Assembly: GCF_032854445.1 (NCBI RefSeq)
Contig: NC_088300.1
Location: 28,441,608-28,505,607 of the forward strand
Direction: 5' to 3'
DNA length: 64,000 nt
Source of the DNA: Liolophura sinensis
Lineage: Eukaryota; Mollusca; Polyplacophora; Chitonida; Chitonidae
The notes under the pieces were generated by a model. That model ran no database searches, was not told the origin of the DNA, and was given only the letters and a program-made list of their open reading frames with translations. Shown here piece by piece: positions 51,401-63,400 of this stretch; within the stretch, counting starts at the first letter, position 1, and every line of letters begins with the position of its first letter. The position numbers and the translations under genes were made by a program.

Positions 51401-54400
51401 AAATGAAAAAAAAAAAAAAAAAAAAAAAAAAAATGACGTGTTAACCAACACTTTTTCATTCATTCTTTAATATATCCGTGGAATTTGCCTTTGAAGCTTG
51501 AAAGGTCTTTAAATCATGTAACAATTCTGACATCAGGTGACCATATACACTGCACAGGAAGGACACCAATATAAAAAGGACAAACTCTCTCCATTGAGAA
51601 ATGATCAATCTCTGCTTATATCTTTATATCGTCACATCTGTTTTATCTTTACTTGATCAACCAATGATATCCATCACAGTTGACACCTGTCATAAACCTG
51701 TTACATCAAGCACATTTCTCAATCTACAGTTCATCAAGTAACACCGATCTTGTTTATATCCAGCACTGACATCCTTCACTCTTGGTGTATGGATCAGGTT
51801 TTGCTTGCTGATTGTTTGTTTGCTTTTTTGGGCCACTAATTAATATTCACAGTTTTTATCTACACGTTGGGGAGGCTGGTGTCCAAGTGGTTTGTCGTTA
51901 GCATTAATGCAAGACGCTGACCGGAAATTTGTGGATTTTCCCACTCTCATTGTTCTTGGAGGCCTTAAATAAAAGGGCAACGACACTCTTAAGGCTGTCT
52001 GCACAATGGTCATTAAAATATCACTTATCTTCCACTGATATATCTTAATTTGGAAAGTTTGTCAGTAGCTTGGTTTAGCCTGGACACTTTTGTTTCCTCC
52101 ACCCATAAATAATATATATATATATGTATATGTATACTTTGGATTTATTGTCGTACTTAACAATTATCAGGCACACGACAAGTTATTAGGTGTGTCTACA
52201 TATACTGTGTCTTCTTGTGGCAGGACAAGTCCATGCCACCAAAGTGCTGTAGTCACTGAAATATCATGCCGAAGACACTCCAGTCACATTATACTGACAC
52301 CAGGCCAGCCACTCACGTTTCCTTGAGTTAACCTCTCAGTGCTGTACCACATAATGTCTTGAGTGAGTGAGTGAGTGAGTGAGTGCTTGGGGTTAACGTC
52401 TTACTCAAGAATTTTTCAGTCATATGACAATGAAGGAATCCTTAGTGTGTATGTAATATGCCTCCTTGTTGCAGGACGGATTTCCACCCCTCTTTTATCT
52501 AGTGCTGCTATTATACTGATACGGGTCAACCAGTCGATGCACTACCCCCTTCATGCTGAACGCCATGCGAGGAAGTTACAACTTCCTCTTTTAAAGTCTT
52601 AGGTGTGACTCGACCCAGGGTTGATCCTGGATCTACCACATGATGTCTTGAGTATTCTTTATTATAGCTTTAAACATCAATCAAATAAATACATTTAACC
52701 CCTGCTTATGGAATCAATCTCTTCAAGCTCTTCAAGACTGATATCCACATCTACATCCTGAAAGTTCCATTCCAACTTTTCTTTCTTGGTATTACCTCGC
52801 TTGACACTTGATTTATTTATTTGTTTGGTTGGTGGTCAACAACATGTGCAAAAAATTTTCAACTTAAATACACAACCACATTTCAGGTTGATGGATGGAG
52901 GAAATTGGAGTGAACAACTCAGAGCTTTGTCAAGATATCTCTGACAAAGAAAATTAATGACTTGGAGTTAGATGTGAAACACAATCAGCCTACAAACTTA
53001 CCTTGAAACAGAACAAGACATCAAACATTTCATTCCAAGTTAATACAGGTCATGTAATATTTCACAAGGAATAAAACTGCTATAAATAAATGAAGGTAAT
53101 ATCTGTGGTGTGTCACTGATACTGCAATATTCTCCATAAAAGACAGGTTATCTAATTGCAGACAATGGCTGGGTTAAATTAGTACAGTAAATCAAAGAAC
53201 AATCCAGATTCTGGCTTATCTCCACACAGGCCACAATATAGACTGAAGCCAAATACACACAAATGGAACATCTCCAGTCCATGTCTCAACTAAATTACAC
53301 CTCTATGTTTTGATATATGAAGTCTTGTGAAATTGTCGTCATATAGGGTAACCCAGATTTCAAAAGGTCAACCCATTATCCTGGCCGAACCAAAATCTTC
53401 CCAAAACCCAGCTTTCATTACTACATCCCATACAAAAGAAACCCCTAAAGTTAACAGTCTAACTGTCCTGACAAAGGCCAAGGCACGGCAAAATCAATAT
53501 ATCAAAGGCCGTTTAATTTAATTGGGGCATCCAAATGGTGGTAAGACAAGAAAGATGAATAGATGTTTAAGAGTAGAAACAGGAATTTCCCTTCGTCTTA
53601 TCAGATGAAACATTGCTGCCTGCAAAGCTGTAGTTTGATCGGGTCAGCAGAGTCAATAAAATACATGCTTTACAAGGCAGGTCAAGTCATACAATGACTA
53701 ATTGGGATGCTCTGGAAGGGCCGCTGGCAACTATCCCAAACAGACAGCCCCGGATGAGAGCAATCCAGAAGGCGTTCAATCAGGGCTGTTACCAATTGAA
53801 TGCCTGCACTCTTACAACAACACATATATTCACTATGACAAATGGCTTTGAACTGAAGAGATCCTTGAAGTTAGACAAGATCTGGGGGAAGCAACACTGT
53901 CTAGACAGCAATGAGTGAAACCAATGGAAGCTAATTGACCTTAGGTTACTGGCCAGAGCAAGATTGGTGCCAGACATTATTGATCATAGATTTTACTGAC
54001 TAATATATTGGACAATATTTATTTCATTATCATAGTATACTGCTGCGGCCATTTCAGTGCCTTCTTGGCCTGCAGAGGGTTGCAGTTGCTACAGGAAGCA
54101 GTTGAAGCTAAATGGATGTATGTGTATTTCCAGAAAGTGCCAGGTTTTGGTCATAAAGTACTTACATTAAATATGACTTGATACAGACTCTCCGGGGTTG
54201 GTTTAAGTGCAGTTCCATACACAGAAATCTTGTGTTTCTTCAATTCCTCCTCAGTGCTTGGCCCTATGGCAACCACCTGTAATTACATGGATAAACAGAT
54301 CTGTTTAGAGTTGTTTAGAGTTTCCACACTGATTCCCAGGTTTATGCAGTGAAACCATATTGGACTCCCATCATGTTTAGACTATTGCTACGAGCTACTT

Positions 54401-57400
54401 GAGGCATTGGGCCTTACTTTGAGACAGATTGTCTGGAGATGATGTATCAATCATCTTCACAGGCTCCAGTCACTTTACTGAGGGGGAAAAAAGCATCCAA
54501 CACAACCATGGTTCTACATGTCCCATTAGGAGCGAGGCCAGGCTCTGATTCAATATTTGGGAATGCAATAACCCCATATGACAGAAGAAACAGTCAATTA
54601 ATATAATGACTACAGGCAAATGACAACTCGCAACCTGCCAAAACATCAAGATAATTGTATAGGATTTGGCACTCTTTTTTTTAGCATTAATGCACCAGGT
54701 TTTTTTTACAGTGGTGTAAAGACCAAAAACACAAGCATGAGTGGCACAGACAGCTCATAAATATAGTTGATCAGGAAAGATTATTAGCATTCCATCTTTT
54801 GAAAGGATCACAAACCATTACATTAACGCTGAAAACAGAGCTAAGCGAAATATTTTGTTTTTCTCCTCACATCTCAGCGGTCTATACTCCCATAAGACAG
54901 ATCATTCTAATCAATGCAATACAAGTTAATCAGACATTCCAATATGCAGTCAAATTTCACTCTGTGATACCCATGAGGATTTGTAATAGTGATCGAGCAA
55001 TGTGTTGTCCCTCCTTTATTGACAGATTTGTGTCTGGTGTGAGACACCAACGGGAGACAATCCTCTTCCATGAGTCGAAGAACAGGACTCAACCCCTCAA
55101 CCATGCTAATTCATTCAATACAGACAGATGATTAAGGTTTCAGGAGTGCCTGGTGATGAGACATTGTTTCTTCCTGACAACAATACCAGACAACTGAGTA
55201 AGCATACATAACAAGCATTCTTCCTATTCAAAACTGATAGTAATACAAGATAAACATCACCCATAAGACCTCTCTTTAGACCTTGAGCTCTACATTTATA
55301 CTATTCAACCCTCAACTGATAACAATTCAAACACAGAACAGCTCATTCATGGATTGGTTCACCTCAATGAGCAATTCTGTTCAGACAATTACAAGTTTGT
55401 AACACCACCTAACAGTCTGAATCATACCAATGACAATGGCAAACAAGCCACAAGCCAGCCGTAATTTATGCAAGAATTCAGCCTACATAAAACTCACACT
55501 TACTTATGTCTCCTGTTCACAATGCCACACTCCAGTGTTTTAATTCTCAGTGACTTTGAGACTGCAATAATCACAGCACAAAGCTAATATTTACATGAAA
55601 CAAGTCTTACAGTTCATGATGACAGCATCATTAACATACATAATCCGACATTTTAGGCATCATAACCACTTAAAGTCTTTCCACGTCTAATAACCTCATA
55701 CCAGACTACAAAACTGAATAAAAAGCTGTTCAAGATACATATACTCTCTACACAAAAGCTGACGTCTGTGCAAAAATACCACATAAAAATAAGACACTAC
55801 AGGAGATGCCACTCTCTGATAGGAAATAATGATGGTTAATTGTATTGGATGATATCAGTATTTGATCGTAATTCTCACATGCCAAACATAGTTTGATATT
55901 AAGTGGATAGATACATGAACAGCATGGTTTGTACAGGTATACTTCAGATAATGTCCACCATTATACATACACACTGGGCCATATAGCTTGTAGCTATCTG
56001 ATCCCGAGGAATTTGCTATAATTCATCACCTAAAGTTCACATTCATGAAACCTTTGTTTTTTCAATTACCCTAGTAGACTCATTTTAAAGACAGCAATGA
56101 CATGTGTCCCAAAACAAACATATAACTAAAAGTAATCACTGACTTTTCTACCGATCCCAGCGGATTTTTTTTCACTCCAGTAGCATATAACCTACCCTAC
56201 ATGGACTGAAACAATTCATCTGCATGTACACATACAGAACATCTGTATCAAGGAACAAATTCAACACATGCATGACTCAAGTCCTACGTGGGAAGGCCTA
56301 ACATAATGCCTGTATTATTTATATATTCTTGAGTACAGCGTAACACATCAATCGAATAAATAAATAAGTACACATCCATGAGAGTTTTTTTTGTAAAGTA
56401 CAGAACTGCTCTTACTAAATCAATTTTAAGACTTCTTCAAATGAAACATTACTGTCCTGGCACTGTTTCAATGAAAAGTTAACACACCGAGCAATTTTCT
56501 GTCAAATATAATGTATCTGACATAAATTTCCTCTATCACTAAGTTGCTTGTTTTGCCTGATTTTGCCACTTTCATTCAAAGGTGTTCTGGGGTTTGTCTA
56601 GAAGGTAGGATGATATCCTACTGGAAAACTTTAAATTTCAGCCTCAAAAGTAATATTTTATTACTTTTTTTTTGCCTGTAAATTTGTACTTCTATGGGCG
56701 CTTCTTAGAGAAAATTACCAGAGATGTTAAAAGAAAAAAAACATTTACCCATTAACTTGACTCTTTTAGTGTCATACTTTTGACACTTTCAGTTTTGTAT
56801 GACACTGAGCTCAGTCAAAATCAAGTTTATAATAATGACAAGACACTTATACACTAATGACTAGCTGTGGTTTGAAAGGGAAAAACAAGTGAAATGATTA
56901 TCAAATAATGCATAATAAAAATGGGATAGTTGAGAATACCCTGAGAGACGCTACCTTTAAGAAATGGGTCTGAGTGTTACACACATTAAAGTATTTCTCA
57001 TTCTTCTAAATATTTCTCATCGTAAACTAAAAATCATCATCTAATTGTGGACCAACTGGTTCAGACCTCTACTTTAATGGTGACAAGCAAAAGATATAAA
57101 TCCACATCTTTTGTGTCTAAAACTGGAGCATTCTGTGACAAAAGCTGACTGATGAAGTGTTATAAATGGGCCGAGGAAGACAGCTGGTCTATTTCCAGGA
57201 GAACAGACCACTTTAATCCACCACTGGAATGTTGTTCTTCATGTCGGAATCGCACCACTGCTCCAATGTGTACAACACAAGATTATGCTCTTCTGTGTTC
57301 TTTTCAAAAGTATATGGAGAATAAATGAGATAAATCTAACAAGATGAAGCTAAATTTTAGACAGCATACATTAGGCTGGCACTCTTATTTTTCAACCTTC

Positions 57401-60400
57401 TGTCTTTTTTGCCTGCAGAATCCCTTGGTGTAATCTATTAACAATGAATGATACAGACAAAAATGCACTAACTGGGTAGGGGAAATTACAAAGTCACAAT
57501 TCATGATGTTTAAGATAAACATTTCAACGCCAAGGCTAAGCTTCTGATTTGTGCCAAAAAGTAAAGCGGTATAATGTAAAACTGCTAATAGACTACACAC
57601 ATTTTCAGACCTAATTCGTCAAATATTTCGCATATGAAAGTGCATTCACTGCAACTGATACACATTTTTCACAAGATTTTAGAGACAAAACTACCTTGGT
57701 TAGGTTAGCCAGTTTCAGGGCTTCATAAAAAGTATCATTTTATCAACCTACAGAGAGTAATGCCTTCAGAATATGCTTGAATAAACACCTTGTAAACATG
57801 CAAAAAGGTTGAAGAATAGCAGTAGCTCTAAGATTACTCAGATATTGCAAGCTCAGTATAAAAGCATAAAACAAATCAATACACCACATAAAAGTGTGGA
57901 TCTATGACACTCAAAGACTGATATGTAAGCTATAGTGACACTGTACGTGGAGATCAGTTTAAAACTGAACATGGAAATTCCATTAGCAATTGCAGACAAA
58001 AGTATGGTAATGCCAAGACTATGAAGCTGAATAACAAGCTTGAAACTGATATTAAATGTACCTGCCCACAAAAGTACACCTTTAACAGCTATAAGGATAT
58101 AATCCTTCAGAACCACTTTGCTGATATTTAGCATCCTGCCAATTTAAACTATCCATTACCTGATCGAAGGACAAATCAATACTAAAAAAATAAAATGCAT
58201 TTAGATGGCTATATTAACCAGAGCTACCTATATATTCCCATACACTGTAAATGGAAAAGCAAAGAAAAATCCTACCAGGCTGGAGAACTTTCAAGAGGAA
58301 AGTCCTGGAGAAGTCTCAGAGTCAGGTTATGAGGTGAACTGGATCTCTTCAGATACAGTATCCCAATGAGGCTTCCCCTGGACCCCTAGCAACTTTTGAA
58401 GACCACCGATATGAAAAATAACCATGAAGTCACCATAGATCATGGCGAGTTAGCCAAGGAAAGTTCAATTTGGACCCCCAGAACACTGACCCTTTGCTCC
58501 AGACAACTGGCTCCTGGAGACTGGATGACATTGCATCTTTTAACATAATGCCATTATTTGACATCCAGGCAACAAAAAGGCCACGTTACGAGTTTGTAAA
58601 CACCAATCAGAGGAGCTCTATTTGAATTCTGCGAAAGCCTTCACCCAGGGCCCTGATTTCAACTCAAAAGTTTCAGGTCAGGACTGGTTAACCAGGTTTA
58701 GAGAGCGCATTACCTGTGCCGATTATTATATACATCTTCAATCGAGGCTGCACAAAAAGAAATGAAATTGTGGACGTCAATAGGCTGTTAGTGTAAGATG
58801 TAAGGAGACGATGCCCGGGAGTATTGATCGGGCCGTTGTGCATCAGTTACACCACAAGAACCCGAAGCACCGATAAGACAGTGCTTAGCTTACACTTAAT
58901 CAGCTTTAGGCCATATGAAATACAGCAATAAATTCCTGTGAGCATTCAACGGCCACGATTCCCTGGATTCCCAGACCAATCGACTAGCACTTTCTGGGTC
59001 AACCGCACTGGATTTGGGTACTTACATACTCCTTCCAAACACTGCGCCACCAGGAAGTTTTCCAAAAGTCTATAACTTAATCTACACCCTTGGACCACAT
59101 CCCGCGCTTGTCTAGGTCAAATTGCCTGCTACAAAAACACTCTATATTGGAGCTGGAATCATACCAAAGCTACCCAGGGATGCTTACAAATGTACACAAT
59201 CGAGGATTGACCAAGAAACCAGTGCTATAAGCTTGGTCATTAAGGGCATGTGATTAAAGCATTGCCCACTACATGACTCTGATCCAGTTCTTAGAATTGA
59301 GATGTCCAGAGTCCAGAGAAAGTAACCCAACATCCTTGATTCCACTCTATCTTCAAAAGGCACATGACAGTCATGCTTTGTAACGCTGTTCTACTCTTTC
59401 ACCGGGTACATATGCACCATTTAATAATAACTAACATGACTAAAGAGATGTAGATGGATCAAACACCTCCAAAACTGATGGGCCAATTGAAGCACATATG
59501 TACTGTTACAGAAAATGCTTTTTAAACAGACTGACAGAATATGGATAGCAGTTAGCATAAACAGAATTCCACATACAGTTTCTATAATATGACATTAATG
59601 TGACACCTGAAGTGTGTGGACAACTAAAGAACCAGAACAGCTTTAAAGAACAAAAATTCTTCTCCCCCCAAAACAGGAAACATTATACTAAGTCAAGAAC
59701 ATAAATAATATGTACGTATATTCATACTATTTTGTAAACAAAAAAACATTTTTTTTTTGTTACATTATCATGTAACATGATAATGAGAATGAAACAGCTG
59801 CAAAATTCACTGCCCACAACATATGTACTTCTAGCAGTAGTAACATGTATTCTTTCAATGTTTCTTTCCCGTTATCAAAATCTATATTGAGTTGATGTAC
59901 TGTACATGTCAACAGGACGGTGAAGTCCTGGAGCAATTTACTGTATTTTGTCAGCAGATCCAGAGAATGGCTGGGGTTCTGTTTTGAAAAACACAGCTCC
60001 ATGTGACAAACGTCAATGTTTAACTCAAGTTAAGAAGACACAAGTAACATATCACAGTATGCCCCGAAAAAACAATCTTAAGGATATGTTAATGAACATA
60101 TTAAAGGCAAATAATAAATAATAATGTATACAAGGTAGGCAACTAATTTGTGGATGAAATTCTGTAGGCCATAACAGTAGTGTTGAATCCACAAGCAAAA
60201 TTATTAGACATATCTAATACAAGGCAGGTGCCAAGTACATGACATACCACCGGTTCCACATAGAATAGATAGTGTAGTCTAGCATGGTCACATCAAGGTT
60301 GTTTGGAACTTACAAGGACAATCTTCTAACATGTACTGACTGTAAAGATTTTAGAATCCAAGATGCCGGCCAAGCATACATGTTTAATTACCATCCCCCA

Positions 60401-63400
60401 TGTTAATTGGTGACAAGCTGAGGCCCATATCACTGAGGTTTGGAACGTTTAAGATACAAGGCTAAACACCAGCTTGTGTGGCCGAAGACATAGTTGATGC
60501 AGTTGGCTAAGGGATCACCCTGATTCCCAAATATCCCTCGACTTTGTCTACAGTGAATGCTTTGACAAACCATAATAAAACTAAAATGTTCACTAGAGTA
60601 AATGACCTTGGGTGCTTCATAAATGCTTTTCAACCCATACAAAAATATGAGGAGTTATTTAAAAAAGGCATACACAGGTTTGAACAACGAGAAGGCAGTT
60701 GTCTTTATCCATTCACATGGAAGGTAAATTTTAAAAACCTAAATGCATACTGTATAAATTTTATGCACATGGGATAAAACATCATTTCACTTAACATTAC
60801 TTTATACGCAAGCAATTTTCCACTCAACAAGGCAATAATGTAATTATAAAATAAGATTTATAATAAACTCCTTTTGATAGGATTTAATGCTGAAGGGAGT
60901 TATATTCCTGTGACAAGAACTCATATTAACATGACACCGCTCAGCAACTCAAAGAGCTGTATTCATAACACAGCCCTATGTGAACTAGTCAGGAACAATG
61001 TAATGCATCACACCAAACAGTTCTTTATTTCATCCTATAGCCATATGAGTGAATAAAGACAACTGCCCTCTTGTTGTTCAAATCTATATATGCCCTTTTT
61101 TCTTCTCCCTCATTCAAAGTTATACGTTCCGTAAACAATTGTATTCTTAATGAGCCAGTTAACATTGTAATTATCTCCACATCTCGCAAGGCCTGATGGT
61201 TGTTTTCCTTCAAATCTTTATGCTCACTGAAGCATTGCAGAATTTGCCTTTCAAAACACCTGGAACCTTGAACAATTGACATTCACTGTAAAGTCCTGAA
61301 TTGGTTTCAGTAAACAACTGCAAGAGGCAGTATACAACAATTATATATGTAGATCACAGTGAAAGTTTCCCCAATGCAAAAACAATGCAAGTTATCAAGT
61401 CAGGCTGATGTCAGTGCATCATTAATCACATGTGGACGTGCCTCAGCCAACCATTTATGAGAAGGTACAAGTTTGCACGTAGGCAGCTCTAAATCTCCAC
61501 TAAATCTTAAGAGTTAAGACAATGCAGGACAATCACTTGTCACAAGGCTGATTTCACAAGAGAAATTTCCACACAGAAGTAATCCATCATTTTGGCAAAC
61601 ATCACCTGTTTAATTTACATGAGCAACAAATAAATATTTTATTACTGCCAGGCAAAAAAAACAAAAAAAAAAACAGAAAAAAAGAGCAGTTCAACTGAAC
61701 TTACATCTATAAGAAGATCATCCCAGAGTGTCAAATATCATCAGCTTTTAGCTTGCCATTTTGTGCAGCAGACCTGATAGAAAAATTCTTTGACATGAAT
61801 TCAAATTCAAATGATCACTTATCTGGCAAAGTGTCAGAATTTTCAAAGGTGCATCTTCAAACGTATCAACCACCATAACAGGGCTGCAATATTACCAAAC
61901 TGATGTTAAGACATAATCATCAATTCATTCAAACATATCAAAGAACTTGTTAAAAGTTCTTAAACCTTCCACACTTGCATGGATGCATGCAAATCAAGTA
62001 TTCGGCAATTCATATGATTATTTCTGAATATATCCAATACAAAAGGTTCTAATACATTTACAGAGATACTGCCTGAACAAAAACGTCTGGGCACATGGGA
62101 ACTGGGTGAAAGACATTACTACACATCTACATGTACATTGCCTAAAAAAAGCATGGCATATAGCACATAAAACATTTTTGTTGTTGTTGTGATTTTTTGT
62201 TTTCTACATCACATTTCATTCTAGAAATTGTGCATATCTGTTGACATTAGCTTGCCACTTAAATACAATGTATAAAAGTATGTTAACCTATAGTCATGAC
62301 AGTATGGAGTTAAAATAAGTCTTTAATGTATATCTTTGGGTACCAAGCTAGAAAGAGTTAATAACTAAAAACCATTAAAAGAGATAATCCTAAAAAGTTT
62401 CATCATTCATATTAAAAACCTGTTCTAAATGATAAATGTGAGTGTCCCATACACATGCTGTCCACTGATAAGGGGCGGAAAAAAAAACAAGTTAACAAAA
62501 TATGGAAGACAGCCATGTCCTAAATAGTTCAAAACGATGACAGCTCATTCGTAATGTCCTAATGAACATTTGATAAAATGATAACTTCTTTCTTCACATC
62601 TTGTGTGTCATAAATTAACGCTTTATGCTGAACACAGTCTGGGTATATACATGTATAAGGTAGACAACTCACTTTAATTCAACTGAGCCTCTAGCTGGGA
62701 ATCCAAATTCTACTGTGTAAAAATGATGCTGATGCTACATGTAATGGTAAATCCATGAGATTTGTCTCATCAACTAACTAATTACTGGAATGTCTAACAA
62801 AACTTCAGAGGAAGTACTATTTTATTGTTTTTTCTTGGGTTTTTTGGGCAAATAATCTCATTTATTATAAGTACCTCAAGTCCTTAAAATTCATTTTAAT
62901 GTTTGGCAAACAAATGTTAACTTTAATTTGAATGATAAATGCAAAAAAAACTTGTGAAAATAATATCAAAATTGGAAAATAAAATAACTTCATTTATCAC
63001 TGTCAGCTGCCCATTGGCCATGACAAATTCACTCTTATATCAACTTGTACTATAAAACAATGTCTGTTTGCCTGTTTTTTTTCTTTGTTTTTTTTTTCAT
63101 TAGTGCTTACTGTTTAAATTAACAATATGTACACTTCACTTCTATATAAAGGGCAGTCTGTTTCATGCTTGGAGGGCAGTGAAGCACAAGGAGTATAAAC
63201 TACTGGTTTTTGGCGAGTCACTGAAAAAACCAGAGAACTAGATTAACTTGTCAGATCCTCACCCTCAGAGGAAGAGATTGCACACATTTAACTACGCATA
63301 GAATACAGCCTGGACAGCTCTGTTCTCTGCTTGCCCTAATTCCTCAACCTCTTCGCGTGTGAAAGAACAACTTTCAGTGCAATTTTTCTGACAAAACTAT

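Larger units (their letters stand above)
48490..54165 (-). other. Last UROS intron
   Basis: A 5.7 kb phase-0 intron, CpG-poor, holding a full-length SINE, degenerate TATGTGTA-type repeats (50.64-50.95 kb), an A28 run and two dispersed repeats (52.1-52.7 kb). No further exon is recognised. Confidence 0.55.

Noticed and set aside
55497-55580. Possible 19-residue exon (ending GIVNRRH) with acceptor and donor on the minus strand
   Set aside because: It ends in phase 2, but the next UROS exon starts in phase 0, and it has no UROS motif.
59020-59075. tRNA-like A box and LLENFLVAQCLEGV reading frame on the minus strand
   Set aside because: Short, no B box at the right distance and no upstream acceptor in frame; kept only as part of the CpG-rich island.
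61700-61775. Possible exon between CTATCAG and GTAAGTTC on the minus strand
   Set aside because: Stops in all three frames; no match to UROS.
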